Below the pieces are notes generated by a model. It was not told the DNA's origin. It saw only the letters and a program-made list of their open reading frames with translations, and did not search any database. A stretch of 64,000 nt of DNA from an uncultured Lachnospiraceae bacterium (GTDB lineage Bacteria; Bacillota; Clostridia; Lachnospirales; Lachnospiraceae): NCBI GenBank assembly GCA_902779305.1, contig CACZBD010000003.1:124001-188000 (forward strand), read 5' to 3'. The translations under genes and the position numbers were made by a program. How positions within the stretch are numbered: position 1 is the first letter of the stretch; every line of letters begins with the position of its first letter. This document shows positions 8,820 to 17,867 of the stretch, in pieces.

Positions 8820-10826
8820 ATGAAAAGTTTGAGTGGAATCAAAGGAAAATTGATCCTCATCATGGCAGGCCTTGTCATTGTGCCCGTTCTCACATTGACG
8901 ATCATCAGCGCGGTCATCTCTCTGAATCAGGGAAAACACGCAGCTGATGAGATCAATGAAGCGCAGGCATCGCTGGTCAGCCAGATGCTGGAGGTGACCT
9001 ACAAGGCCAACATCGAAGCATTGCGGTCATTTGCTTCCTCACCGGAAACCATCGCCTATCTGGAAGGGGAACCGGGAAATGAAGCAGTCGAGAAGAGTCT
9101 TCTGGATCAGATGCTCGTGATCGACAACAACATGGCCGACGGTAACTGTACAGCCCTTACCGGCGCGGACGGCATGCAGCGGATCCGTACGATCGGTAAG
9201 ACCGTGGATGTCAAGGAGCGTGAATACTTCCAGCGTCCCATGGCAGGGGATCCGTTCTATGTTTCGGACATGATCATTTCCAAGTCCACCGGAACAGCGA
9301 TCACGACAATCTCCGTTCCCGTTTACAGTTCCGACAGAAGCAAAGTCATCGGTATCGTACAGCGTAACTACGATTGCGGCGTCCTTCACGATATGCTGGC
9401 TTCCGAGATCACTCAGGACAGACAGGAGATCGTAATCGTCGACAGGACCGGTACGGTTGTTGCGCATTCCTTGCGCGAGGTCAACGTCGAAGACCCTGAA
9501 ATGCAGGATCAGAACCCGTTCTATACCGATTCCAGAGGTGATAAGACAAGCGGCAACTATGTATCCGAATTCATGGGTGACACCTGGATCATTGCCTGGG
9601 AAAAGATCCCGAGCAGTGAATGGATCGTTGCTTCCTGCCGCATACAGGAAGTCGCTCTTCAATCCGTTTATCAGACCGTGATCCTGCAGGTGATCCTGGG
9701 TGTGATCTTCATTCTTGCAGGGATCGTTGTTGCATACCTGTTCTCCAGAACGATCACGAATCCCGTATCCGCCATCGGCGCTTCTCTTGCCGAGTTGTCG
9801 GAAGGCCGTTTCAGCAAAGTCAACGGGTTCGATCAGAGAAAAGACGAAATGGGCGAGATCACGAAGAGTACGAACGGCGTGATCGGCAAACTGGAAGATA
9901 TCGTCGGCGAGATCATCAACGGCGCCAAGGAAGTGGATACCGCTTCCGGAGAACTCTCTTCCATGTCCGATAAGATTTCCCAGCATTCGGAAAGCGTATC
10001 CTTTGCCGTGCAGGAGATCGCAGCGGGCGCGACGCAGCAGGCAGAAGAGATCCAGAGTGCGACGCAGAATATGTCCCGTATCGAAGATGCCGTTTCCAGC
10101 GTCAAGAGATCCACTTCCGACCTTACCAATCTGGCAAGCCGCATGCAGGAAGCTTCCATCAGTTCCGCAGACAGCCTGAAAGAACTCAGAGAGAGCTCTT
10201 CCGAGATGAACGGCGCGATCAACGGGATCTCCGCAAAGATCACAGCTACAAGCGATGCGGTTGACCGCATCAACGGTATGGTCGATGATATTTCGAGCAT
10301 TGCTTCCCAGACCAACCTGCTTGCCCTGAACGCTTCCATCGAAGCTGCAAGAGCCGGCGATGCAGGCCGCGGATTTGCGGTTGTCGCGGAAGAGATCGGA
10401 AAACTTGCATCGGATTCCAACGAGTCCGCAAACAGGATCCGTTCGGAAATGGATACGCTGCTCAAAGAATCTCAGGCGGCTGTCGGTATGGCCGGCAATG
10501 TTCAGGCTACCAACGAGAAACAGCAAACCGTCATCGAATCCACTTTCGAAAGCGTCAACAACATGATCCGCGATATCCACGAGACCACAAGAGAGGTCGA
10601 CGAGATTTCCCTGAATGCGGATGCCTGCGTGGAAGCCAAGAATGTTGTCATGGAGGCCATGACCTCCCTGTCCGCGATCTCCGAAGAGAATGCGGCAAGC
10701 AGCGAACAGACCGGATCTTCCATGGAAGAACTTTCCTCGACGGTTGTACAGCTTTCCCAGAGCGCGCAGAGCTTAAACGAAGTCTCCGCAAAACTCTCGG
10801 ACGAGATCAGTTTCTTCAATCTGTAA
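8820..10826 (+). CDS. Methyl-accepting chemotaxis protein with extracellular Cache sensor
   Basis: A 668-residue chemoreceptor. A first membrane helix lies at about residues 8-30. A periplasmic-side double-Cache-like sensor of roughly 250 residues follows; Cache domains bind small ligands such as amino acids. The second helix ([21 protein letters not shown]) leads into a HAMP segment. The long cytoplasmic coiled coil contains the highly conserved hairpin [20 protein letters not shown], which binds CheA and CheW. Glu/Gln-rich stretches on both sides are likely methylation helices. I place the start at 8820, after AGGAGAAAGG; an upstream ATG at 8787 is possible. A 17-bp terminator follows the gene. 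Confidence 0.93.
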   Translation: MKSLSGIKGKLILIMAGLVIVPVLTLTIISAVISLNQGKHAADEINEAQASLVSQMLEVTYKANIEALRSFASSPETIAYLEGEPGNEAVEKSLLDQMLVIDNNMADGNCTALTGADGMQRIRTIGKTVDVKEREYFQRPMAGDPFYVSDMIISKSTGTAITTISVPVYSSDRSKVIGIVQRNYDCGVLHDMLASEITQDRQEIVIVDRTGTVVAHSLREVNVEDPEMQDQNPFYTDSRGDKTSGNYVSEFMGDTWIIAWEKIPSSEWIVASCRIQEVALQSVYQTVILQVILGVIFILAGIVVAYLFSRTITNPVSAIGASLAELSEGRFSKVNGFDQRKDEMGEITKSTNGVIGKLEDIVGEIINGAKEVDTASGELSSMSDKISQHSESVSFAVQEIAAGATQQAEEIQSATQNMSRIEDAVSSVKRSTSDLTNLASRMQEASISSADSLKELRESSSEMNGAINGISAKITATSDAVDRINGMVDDISSIASQTNLLALNASIEAARAGDAGRGFAVVAEEIGKLASDSNESANRIRSEMDTLLKESQAAVGMAGNVQATNEKQQTVIESTFESVNNMIRDIHETTREVDEISLNADACVEAKNVVMEAMTSLSAISEENAASSEQTGSSMEELSSTVVQLSQSAQSLNEVSAKLSDEISFFNL

Positions 10827-10872
10827 GAAATCCGCTTCATAACAGAGTTGTTGGGAGCACACACATCAATAA

Positions 10873-10909
10873 AAAAAGAGAATACCGGGAATCCCGGTAT
10901 TCTCTTTTT
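10873..10909. terminator. Bidirectional terminator between convergent chemoreceptor and CDF genes
   Basis: A perfect 17-bp stem (10873-10889 with 10893-10909, loop AAT) has A5 at the left and T5 at the right end, so it can work in both directions. The stop codon of the minus-strand gene (10908-10910) lies in its right edge. Confidence 0.9.
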
Positions 10910-12032
10910 ATGTTCCGATCTCGCCGTAATCCATGTCCATGGCCAGATTAAACCTGAGGTCCGGATACGTCTGTTCCAGTTCCTTTAACACTTCATCAAA
11001 TACGGCCTGCCTGCTTTTCGCATCGAAGCTGATCACGACATCAAAGCGGACCGCTTTTTCCTTTTTACTGTAGTAGAACCCGTGGATCTGACGGACGTGC
11101 TCATGCGCAAGGACCCGTTTTGCGATCTCATTTCTGAGCGCCTTAACCTCTTCATCCTTCGTATTGATCGAATAAATGCCGATCGCGGTAAGGATCACCC
11201 GGTGCTGCTGATACACCGTGGTCATGATCTCCCTGTTGAGTTCGTCGACCCTGGTCAGTTCACAGCCGTCCTCCAGTTCGATATGCACCGAGCCGTTGTA
11301 GGTATCCGGTCCGTAATTGTGCAGGATCAGATCGTATGCGCCTTTTACTTCATCAAAAGAGCAAACGGTTCTCTTGATCTCCTGCATGAGCCTCACGTCT
11401 CCCGGTTCTCCCAGGATCTTGGACAGCGTCTCCGCGAGCATCTCAAAGCCTGCCTTGACGATCACCAGCGAGATCACTGCGCCAAGGTAAGCCTCCAGCG
11501 AGACCCCGGACAGGACAAACACGATCGCTGCAATCAGTGTCGCGGAGGAGATCACCGAATCTAAGATCGCGTCCTTCCCGGAATTTACCAAAGAGTCCGA
11601 GTTGACCATTTCTCCCGTTTTTTTCACAAACAGGCCGAGGCCGATCTTCACAAGAACCGCGACGCCTACGATCACAAGAGAAACCGTGGAATAATCCGGT
11701 GTGTCCGGATGAATGATCTTTTTGACCGATTCGGTCAAAGACGTAATGCCGGCATACAGCACAATGAGCGCGATTACAAGGGAGCTGATGTATTCGATCC
11801 TGCCGTAGCCGAAGGGATGCTTCTTATCAGGCTCTCGGGCCGCCAGTTTCATGCCCACGATGGTGATCACGGAACTGAGCGCATCCGAAAGGTTGTTGAC
11901 CGCATCGAGCACGATGGCGATCGAGTTGCTGAGCAGTCCGATGCCCGCTTTGAATGCGGCAAGCAGCACATTCGCAAGAATGCCGATCACACTGGTCCTA
12001 ACGATGATCTTTCCGCGGTTATTCTCTTCCAT
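10908..12032 (-). CDS. Cation diffusion facilitator (CDF) family metal exporter
   Basis: A 374-residue protein with about six membrane helices and a cytoplasmic C-terminal dimerisation domain. CDF signatures include SNSIAIVLDAVNNLSDALSS in helix 2, the HPFGYGRIEYIS loop, and NSGKDAILDSVIS in helix 5, which carries the second metal-site aspartate. These proteins export divalent metals such as Zn, Fe or Mn by proton antiport; the substrate cannot be read from sequence. The start at 12032 is preferred; a GTG at 12056 is also in frame. It lies 81 bases after the glutathione peroxidase gene on the same strand, so metal efflux and peroxide defence may be co-transcribed. Confidence 0.85.
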   Translation of the reverse strand: MEENNRGKIIVRTSVIGILANVLLAAFKAGIGLLSNSIAIVLDAVNNLSDALSSVITIVGMKLAAREPDKKHPFGYGRIEYISSLVIALIVLYAGITSLTESVKKIIHPDTPDYSTVSLVIVGVAVLVKIGLGLFVKKTGEMVNSDSLVNSGKDAILDSVISSATLIAAIVFVLSGVSLEAYLGAVISLVIVKAGFEMLAETLSKILGEPGDVRLMQEIKRTVCSFDEVKGAYDLILHNYGPDTYNGSVHIELEDGCELTRVDELNREIMTTVYQQHRVILTAIGIYSINTKDEEVKALRNEIAKRVLAHEHVRQIHGFYYSKKEKAVRFDVVISFDAKSRQAVFDEVLKELEQTYPDLRFNLAMDMDYGEIGT

Positions 12033-12113
12033 GCCTGCCTTGTTCCCCCTTTTCACAACCTGTTATGTGCCGTTCCTGTTTCTCCGGCATTTCTATTTCT
12101 GTGCGATCCCGCT

Positions 12114-12665
12114 TTATTTTTCCAGCTCCGCTTCCACTGCTTTCCTGACTGCGTCCATGTCTTCCGTAGGCTCAAACCTTGCAAGCACGTTGCCCTGTCT
12201 GTCGATCAGGAATTTGGTAAAGTTCCATTTGATATAAGCTTTGTCACCGAATTTCTTGTTGTTCATGTCCGCAAATTTGTTAAGAGAAAGATTCTTCAGT
12301 CCCTTTCCGAATCCGGCAAACGGTTTCTCCGTAGCCAGCCATGCAAACAGCGGATCCGCTTCCTCGCCGTTGACGTTCAGTTTCCCAAACTGTGGGAAAT
12401 CCGTGCCGTACTTCAGTGTGCAGAATTCATGGATCTCATCCTCGGATCCCGGCGCCTGGTTTGCAAACTGGTTGCAGGGAAAATCAAGGATCTCGAGTCC
12501 TTTTTCCTTCAGGTCCTTATACATTGCTTCCAAAGGCTCATAGTGGGGCGTAAAGCCGCATCCTGTTGCCGTGTTGACCACGAGCAGCACCTTACCCTCG
12601 TAATCCTTCAGACTTACCTCATTGCCTTTCCTGTCTTTCACCGTAAAATCATAGATCGTTGCCAT
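12114..12665 (-). CDS. Glutathione peroxidase-family (thioredoxin-dependent) peroxidase
   Basis: A 183-residue member of the glutathione peroxidase family. VNTATGCGFT contains the catalytic Cys at residue 36, and LDFPCNQFANQ and IKWNFTKFL supply the Gln and Trp of the active site. Bacterial members like this usually draw electrons from thioredoxin and reduce hydrogen peroxide or lipid peroxides in the cytoplasm. AGGAGG precedes the ATG. It lies just downstream of an OhrR-like regulator, which suggests induction by organic peroxides. Confidence 0.9.
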   Translation of the reverse strand: MATIYDFTVKDRKGNEVSLKDYEGKVLLVVNTATGCGFTPHYEPLEAMYKDLKEKGLEILDFPCNQFANQAPGSEDEIHEFCTLKYGTDFPQFGKLNVNGEEADPLFAWLATEKPFAGFGKGLKNLSLNKFADMNNKKFGDKAYIKWNFTKFLIDRQGNVLARFEPTEDMDAVRKAVEAELEK

Positions 12666-12786
12666 TTTGTTTCCTCCTGTTCTGTGTTGTTGTTTTCTGC
12701 TGTTTGCTACTTGTTACCTGTTACTGCTTTCTGTTTCCTTGAATGCTATCTGCTGCTTATGTCTGTTACTGCTCTCCTGCTGCCTG

Positions 12787-13242
12787 TCACCGTTTTCCGG
12801 TCTGCTCCATGTTGCCGAGCGCTTTATACATCAGGGTATATAACACCTTGAGTTCTTCACCGGAAAGTCCGACACAGCAGCCGATCGCGGGCGGGATCAG
12901 GATGGCCTTGTCCTTCAGCTTCTCTCCCTCTTTTGTCAGCGTCAGCTTCAGAAGCCGTTCGTCTTCCTTACTGCGTTCCCGGATCAGATACCCTGTCTGG
13001 TCCAGACGCTTGAGCACGGGTGTCAGCGTTCCGTAATCCAGATGCAGAAGTTCTGCCAGTTCCCTTGAGGAAACCGTTTCCTTCTCCCACAGCACCATCA
13101 TCACGAGGTATTGCGTGTAAGTCAGATTCAGTTCCTTCAGGTACGGTCCGTATTGCCTGACCAGTTCCTTCGCGCAGGCATAGATGGGAAAGCAAACCTG
13201 ATTTTCAAGTTTCAGCATGTCATATTTTGTATCTTTCTTCAT
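12787..13242 (-). CDS. OhrR-like MarR-family peroxide-sensing repressor
   Basis: A 151-residue winged-helix protein. The N terminus has ENQVCFPIYA, the hallmark of OhrR proteins, whose single reactive Cys (here Cys17) is oxidised by organic peroxides and releases DNA. The TYTQYLVMMVLWE segment and the wing region LTPVLKRLDQTGYL are typical. The start at 13242 follows GAGGCGG; the Lys-rich frame before it (to 13371) is probably untranslated leader. The target is likely its own promoter and the downstream peroxidase gene rather than an ohr gene, which is not present here. A purine-rich 121-base spacer with repeated CAGTAACA separates the two genes. Confidence 0.88.
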   Translation of the reverse strand: MKKDTKYDMLKLENQVCFPIYACAKELVRQYGPYLKELNLTYTQYLVMMVLWEKETVSSRELAELLHLDYGTLTPVLKRLDQTGYLIRERSKEDERLLKLTLTKEGEKLKDKAILIPPAIGCCVGLSGEELKVLYTLMYKALGNMEQTGKR

Positions 13243-13329
13243 GATCCGCCTCTTCCGTTTAGCTTTTGCCTTGCTTTTTTTGTCTTGCTTCTGTTTTGAT
13301 TTTGTCCGTTTATCTTGTGCCCGTTTTAC

Positions 13330-13371
13330 TTGTGCACAATTATTATAATCAAAAAAAAGCAATCCTGTCAA
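13330..13371 (-). promoter_or_regulatory. Promoter and candidate operator of the ohrR-like gene
   Basis: Minus-strand TTGACA (13366-13371) and TATAAT (13342-13347) are both perfect, with an 18-base spacer. The palindrome TTGTGCACAA (13330-13339) covers the expected start site, a good place for autorepression by the MarR-type protein. It is not the classical Bacillus OhrR box, so the link is inferred from position. Confidence 0.65.
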
Positions 13372-13380
13372 GTGTGATTT

Positions 13381-13788
13381 TTATATTTTATCCTCCAACA
13401 GATCTGCAATGGAAATATTGCGGAAAAAATCATGCACCATCGCATCATATTTCTTCCACATGGATATGGTCTTGCACTCTTTTTCTCTGGGACACTCTTT
13501 TGCCGCATCGCTTAAGCAGGCGACGCTCGCCATGGTCCCTTCCGTCAGATCAAGGATCTCTCCGACGCTGTATTCCCCGGCCGGCCTTGTCAGCCGATAG
13601 CCGCCGCCTTTCCCTCTCCGGCCTTCCAGCAGGTTCTCCCGAACAAGCGTCTTCAGGATGATCTCCAGATACTTCATGGAAATCCCCTGTCTGCGCGAGA
13701 TCTCACTCAGTGGGATAAACGCTCCGCTGTTATGCTCTGCCAGATCCAGCATGACCCTTAATGCATACCGACCCTTGGTTGAAACCAT
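13381..13788 (-). CDS. Rrf2-family regulator, IscR-like
   Basis: A 135-residue Rrf2 protein. The winged helix starts MVSTKGRYALRVMLDLAEH and contains the wing GRRGKGGGYRL. Three cysteines in ACLSDAAKECPREKEC match the Fe-S ligands of IscR-type regulators. It is divergent from iscS-iscU across about 215 bases that hold two copies of a shared operator (13890-13943). It probably represses iscS-iscU and itself according to Fe-S or cysteine status. A cysteine-synthase-binding CymR role is the alternative, since the same operator precedes metY. Confidence 0.85.
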   Translation of the reverse strand: MVSTKGRYALRVMLDLAEHNSGAFIPLSEISRRQGISMKYLEIILKTLVRENLLEGRRGKGGGYRLTRPAGEYSVGEILDLTEGTMASVACLSDAAKECPREKECKTISMWKKYDAMVHDFFRNISIADLLEDKI

Positions 13789-13889
13789 ATGATGTGCTCT
13801 CCTTTGCTTCCGGCGACCGGATGATCTTCCCCGAACAGTTCTTATTATGCCTTATGTAAAAATCAAATTCAACAGGTTGCGGTTAAATT

Positions 13890-13943
13890 CCTATTGACAA
13901 AATAGGTTTTTGTGTTATCTTATTCCTATCTGGCAAGTAGGTT
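13890..13943 (+). promoter_or_regulatory. iscS-iscU promoter with two Rrf2-type operators
   Basis: CCTATTGACAAAATAGGTT (13890-13908) contains the -35 box TTGACA (13894-13899); TATCTT (13916-13921) is the likely -10. A second copy, CCTATCTGGCAAGTAGGTT (13925-13943), starts 35 bases later over the expected start site. The first copy matches CCTATTGACACAGTAGGTT in the metY promoter (27601-27619, minus) at 17 of 19 positions. Confidence 0.75.
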
Positions 13944-14003
13944 TATAGCCGGACCGTCCGTTTTATTTGCAAAAGAAATCAGGTTCAAAAAAAGGAGAAC
14001 AAC

Positions 14004-15218
14004 ATGAACATATATGCAGACCATGCGGCTACCACCAAAACAAGCCGCGCTGCCATCGATGCCATGGTCGACTGTATGGAGAACTGCTACGGCAATCCCT
14101 CCAGTCTTTACAGCGTCGGCCAGCAGGCAAAGACCGCCCTGGAGAACGCAAGGGAAAAGGTTGCTAAGATCTTAAACTGCGATCCCAAAGAGATCACTTT
14201 TACCTCCGGCGGCAGCGAAGCAGACAACCAGGCGATCCGTTCCGCGGCATACCTTGGCGCCAAAAAAGGAAAAAAGCACATCATTTCAACAGCTTTTGAA
14301 CATCATGCGGTTTTACATACCTTAAAGAAACTCGAGCAGGAAGGCTTTACCGTCACGCTTCTTGATGTTCATAAAGAAGGGATCGTGAGCGCGAAAGAGG
14401 TTGCGGACGCGATCCGGGAAGACACCGCACTCGTTACGGTCATGTATGCAAACAACGAGATCGGGACGATCCAGCCGATCGCTGAAATCGGTAAGATCTG
14501 CAGAGAACGCGGCGTTTTGTTTCACACGGATGCGGTACAGGCCATCGGACATATCAGCGTGGATGTGCAGCGGGATGCCGTTGACATGCTCTCTTTGTCG
14601 GCGCATAAGTTCCACGGTCCCAAAGGCGTCGGTGTCCTGTATGCAAGAAAAGGCATCCTGCTGACCAACCTGATCGAAGGCGGCGCGCAGGAAAGAGGAA
14701 AACGCGCAGGCACGGAAAACGTACCCGGGATCGTCGGCATGACCGCAGCGCTCGAAGAAGCTGCAAAGCATCTTGAAGAACACCGCAAACACCTGATCCC
14801 GCTTCGTAACAGGCTGATCAGCGGTCTATCGAAGATCGAATATTCCGAACTGAATGGTGACCCCGAAAACAGACTTCCCGGAAACGTGAATTTCTGCTTT
14901 GAGGGGATCGAGGGCGAATCGCTTCTGCTGCTTCTCGATGACCTTGGCATTCAGGCTTCTTCCGGTTCCGCCTGCACTTCCGGGTCTCTCGATCCGAGCC
15001 ACGTGCTTCTTGCGATCGGAAGACTGCATGAGGTGGCACACGGTTCTCTTCGTTTAAGTCTCGGAGAAGACATCACGGAGGAAGAGATCGATTACATCAT
15101 CGAATCGGTCAGATCCGTGGTGGAGCGGCTTCGCGCCATGTCTCCGTTCTGGCGGGATCTCATAAACGGAAAACGGCCGCATGTATTCAAACAGTATCAG
15201 ACACAGCTCCTGCAGTAG
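14004..15218 (+). CDS. iscS: Cysteine desulfurase
   Basis: A 404-residue class V aminotransferase-fold PLP enzyme that takes sulfur from cysteine, giving alanine and an enzyme persulfide used to build Fe-S clusters. Visible are the N-terminal YADHAATTK, the cofactor lysine in [12 protein letters not shown] and the sulfur-carrying cysteine in SSGSACTSG. The C-terminal tail has extra residues after the usual end. AAAGGAG precedes the ATG. The scaffold gene iscU follows 52 bases later, an arrangement usual in Clostridia, which lack the full proteobacterial isc operon. Control by the divergent Rrf2 gene is likely. Confidence 0.95.
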   Translation: MNIYADHAATTKTSRAAIDAMVDCMENCYGNPSSLYSVGQQAKTALENAREKVAKILNCDPKEITFTSGGSEADNQAIRSAAYLGAKKGKKHIISTAFEHHAVLHTLKKLEQEGFTVTLLDVHKEGIVSAKEVADAIREDTALVTVMYANNEIGTIQPIAEIGKICRERGVLFHTDAVQAIGHISVDVQRDAVDMLSLSAHKFHGPKGVGVLYARKGILLTNLIEGGAQERGKRAGTENVPGIVGMTAALEEAAKHLEEHRKHLIPLRNRLISGLSKIEYSELNGDPENRLPGNVNFCFEGIEGESLLLLLDDLGIQASSGSACTSGSLDPSHVLLAIGRLHEVAHGSLRLSLGEDITEEEIDYIIESVRSVVERLRAMSPFWRDLINGKRPHVFKQYQTQLLQ

Positions 15219-15270
15219 CACTGTTCCTCACGCTCTATCATTTTATGTATTGCACAGAAAGGATAACATC

Positions 15271-15711
15271 ATGGCATTATACAGTGAAAAAGTAATGGAT
15301 CATTTTCGTAACCCGCGTAACGTCGGGATCATTGAAGATGCGGACGGTGTCGGGGAAGTCGGCAATCCGGTCTGCGGCGACATCATGAAGATCTATCTGA
15401 AGATCGCGGATGACACGATCACGGATGTGAAGTTTGAGACCTTCGGCTGCGGGAGCGCGATCGCTTCGAGTTCCATGGCAACCGAACTCATCAAAGGCCA
15501 GCCGCTTGCGGATGCGCTGAAGCTGACAAACAAGGCGGTGACCGAAGCGCTTGACGGCCTGCCCGCACATAAACTGCACTGCTCCGTGCTCGCGGAAGAA
15601 GCGATCAAGTCCGCCATCAAGGATTATTATGACAAAAACGGGATCGCTTACGATCCGGCGGAGTTCCCGGAAGAGCATGACTGCGAGGCCTGCTGCGTCC
15701 ATGGCGCCTGA
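15271..15711 (+). CDS. iscU: Fe-S cluster assembly scaffold protein
   Basis: A 146-residue IscU/NifU-N protein on which [2Fe-2S] clusters are assembled from iron and IscS-derived sulfur. The three ligand cysteines are in GNPVCGD, FGCGSA and LHCSVLAEEAI. The start MALYSEKVMDHF is the family's usual one and follows GAAAGGA. The C terminus adds a short DCEACCVHGA tail with three further cysteines, common in clostridial members. It is the last gene before a long-stem terminator. Confidence 0.95.
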   Translation: MALYSEKVMDHFRNPRNVGIIEDADGVGEVGNPVCGDIMKIYLKIADDTITDVKFETFGCGSAIASSSMATELIKGQPLADALKLTNKAVTEALDGLPAHKLHCSVLAEEAIKSAIKDYYDKNGIAYDPAEFPEEHDCEACCVHGA

Positions 15712-15735
15712 ACTCAGCAAAATGACTATAATAGA

Positions 15736-15786
15736 AAATACATACCGGTGAGAGCCTTCCGGGTTCTCCGATATGTATTTTTTTTG
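15736..15786 (+). terminator. Intrinsic terminator after iscU
   Basis: AAATACATA (15736-15744) pairs with TATGTATTT (15772-15780), with CGG/CCG pairs inside, followed by more T residues. Confidence 0.8.
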
Positions 15787-15840
15787 ATTTCATGATAAAA
15801 TATCAGCAGAAAGAAACACAGGGAAAGGGCAATTCTACTG

Positions 15841-16959
15841 ATGAAGAAAGCAATCGTGGCAGGGCATATCTGTGTGGATATCACGCCGGCTTTTCCGGAA
15901 AAGTGCGGATCGATCGATACGATCTTTTCGCCCGGGAAGCTGATCGAAGTGGGGCAGGCGACCGTCTCTTCTGGCGGCGCGGTGGCAAATACCGGGCTTG
16001 CCATGAAGAAGCTTGGCGCGGATGTTGCGCTGATGGGCAAGGCCGGAACGGATGCGTTCGGCGACATGCTGGATGCGATCTTAAATGAGCACGGCCTTTC
16101 GGACAGCCTGATCCGCTCTTCTGAGGGATCCACGTCCTATTCTGTCGTTTTATCGATCCCCGGGACCGACCGCATCTTTTTGCATCATCCCGGCGTAAAC
16201 AATTCCTTTTATGCATCAGACATTCCGGAAAGTGCGCTGCAGGAAACTGCGCTCTTCCATTTCGGCTATCCCCCGATCATGCATTCCATGTATGAAAATC
16301 AAGGGGCGGAACTTCTGACACTGATGCAAAGGGCAAAAAATGCGGGATGCGTGACCAGTCTTGACATGGCAGCCGTCGACCCGGATTCTGACGCCGGGAA
16401 AGCAGACTGGAAAATGATCCTTGAAAATGTGCTGCCCTATGTCGACCTGTTTGTGCCGAGCGTGGAGGAACTCTGTTTCATGCTGGATGGGGAGCGCTAT
16501 GCGGATTGGAAAACGCGCGCGAAGGGACAGGATGTCACTTCCGTATTGCAGATCGAAGAAGATGTGAAGCCTTTGGCCAAAACCTGCCTTGCAATGGGCG
16601 CAAAAGTCGTGCTGCTCAAGTGCGGCGCCCCCGGGCTGTATCTTTTGACTGCTTCAGTCAACAAGCTGAAAGAAGTCTTCGGATCTCTTGAAACGGATGC
16701 CGGAAGCTGGGCGGATAAGGAGATCTTTGAGCCCTCCTATCTTCCGGACCATCTGGTCTGTGCCACCGGGGCCGGGGATACGAGCATTGCCGCTTTCTTA
16801 ACCGCGATCCTGAACGGGGAAGACCCTGAAATGTGTATGCATCTTGCGGCCGCCACCGGAGCCTGCTGCGTCGAAGCCTATGATGCGCTCAGCGGGCTGA
16901 AGACGTTTCCGGAATTAAAACAGAAGATCGCACAGGGCTGGAAAAAACAGAAGCCATAA
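15841..16959 (+). CDS. PfkB-family carbohydrate kinase
   Basis: A 372-residue ribokinase-fold sugar kinase. It has an N-terminal substrate lid (GHICVDITP), a SGGAVANTGLAMKKLG glycine-rich segment, and the PfkB signature VCATGAGDTSIAAFLTAIL with the catalytic Asp. It transfers phosphate from ATP to a sugar or sugar phosphate. It is about 50-60 residues longer than ribokinase or 1-phosphofructokinase. It is followed after about 55 bases by a class II aldolase gene, so the pair probably phosphorylates a sugar phosphate and splits the bisphosphate. The exact sugar is not readable, and no transporter is adjacent. Confidence 0.85.
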   Translation: MKKAIVAGHICVDITPAFPEKCGSIDTIFSPGKLIEVGQATVSSGGAVANTGLAMKKLGADVALMGKAGTDAFGDMLDAILNEHGLSDSLIRSSEGSTSYSVVLSIPGTDRIFLHHPGVNNSFYASDIPESALQETALFHFGYPPIMHSMYENQGAELLTLMQRAKNAGCVTSLDMAAVDPDSDAGKADWKMILENVLPYVDLFVPSVEELCFMLDGERYADWKTRAKGQDVTSVLQIEEDVKPLAKTCLAMGAKVVLLKCGAPGLYLLTASVNKLKEVFGSLETDAGSWADKEIFEPSYLPDHLVCATGAGDTSIAAFLTAILNGEDPEMCMHLAAATGACCVEAYDALSGLKTFPELKQKIAQGWKKQKP

Positions 16960-17015
16960 TAAAGGGCCAATAATACAATAATACAACAATTGCAACACAG
17001 ACAGGAGATTTGACC

Positions 17016-17861
17016 ATGTTAGTCAATATGAATGATGTCTTACTTCCCGCAAGAAAAGGCGGCTATGCGGTCGGCTTTTTTAACGCGGTAAATGTGGAAA
17101 TGGCAAGAGCTGTGATCGAGACCGCAGAGGAACTGCATGCTCCCGTGATGATCGGTACCGCGGAGATCCTGCTGCCCTTTACGGAGCTGAACCTTGTGGC
17201 AGACTATCTGATCCCCATGGCAAAAAAAGCGAAGGTTCCGGTCTGCGTCCATTATGACCACGGTCTTACGATCGAACGCTGCCATGAAGCAATGGAACTG
17301 GGCTTTACTTCGATCATGTATGACTGCTCAACGGCGGATTATGAGACCAATGTCACGAGTCTTGCTTCGATCACAAAAGAGTGTCATGCAAGAAACATCA
17401 CCGTCGAAGGCGAACTCGGGCATGTCGGGGACAATGCCGGCGCCGGAAAACTTGCTCATCCTTCGGATTATTATACGGATCCCGAAATGGCTGTGGACTT
17501 TGTGAAGAAAACGGATGTGGATGCGCTGGCCGTTGCGGTCGGAAATGCGCACGGGGATTATAAATTCCCGCCAAAGCTTGATTTTGACAGGATCAAAGTG
17601 ATCGCGCAGTCGACAAAGATCCCGCTTGTTCTGCACGGCGGATCGGGCTTATCGGAACATGATTTTAAAACGGCGATCCGGGAAGGGATCGCCAAAGTAA
17701 ACATCTTTACGGATATCGATAAAGCAGGAAGAAACGGGATCGCTGAAGGGATCCTGACGGGTGAAAATGTCATGACAAAGCTCATGGACTATGAGATCCG
17801 GGCGATGAAGGAAGCCGTAAAACAGAAGATCCTTCTGTTCGGATCGGACGGGAAGGCATAA
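17016..17861 (+). CDS. Class II fructose-bisphosphate aldolase family protein
   Basis: A 281-residue zinc-dependent aldolase of the FbaA/GatY/KbaY family. The zinc and catalytic residues are in VCVHYDHGLT, the EGELGHVGDNAGAG loop, and VLHGGSGL followed by KVNIFTD, the phosphate-binding strand. It cleaves a ketose bisphosphate to dihydroxyacetone phosphate and an aldehyde. The N terminus MNDVLLPARKGGYAVGFFN is typical of tagatose- and fructose-type members. I start at 17016, eight bases after GGAG; a TTG at 17010 is also in frame. The upstream kinase gene is its likely partner. It ends six bases from the convergent HD-GYP gene with no terminator between them. Confidence 0.88.
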   Translation: MLVNMNDVLLPARKGGYAVGFFNAVNVEMARAVIETAEELHAPVMIGTAEILLPFTELNLVADYLIPMAKKAKVPVCVHYDHGLTIERCHEAMELGFTSIMYDCSTADYETNVTSLASITKECHARNITVEGELGHVGDNAGAGKLAHPSDYYTDPEMAVDFVKKTDVDALAVAVGNAHGDYKFPPKLDFDRIKVIAQSTKIPLVLHGGSGLSEHDFKTAIREGIAKVNIFTDIDKAGRNGIAEGILTGENVMTKLMDYEIRAMKEAVKQKILLFGSDGKA

Positions 17862-17867
17862 CAGCGC

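Noticed and set aside
9039..10580. Long open frame (513 codons) on the minus strand
   Set aside because: It lies wholly inside the chemoreceptor gene on the other strand, has no ribosome site and no recognisable domains; it is a codon-bias shadow.
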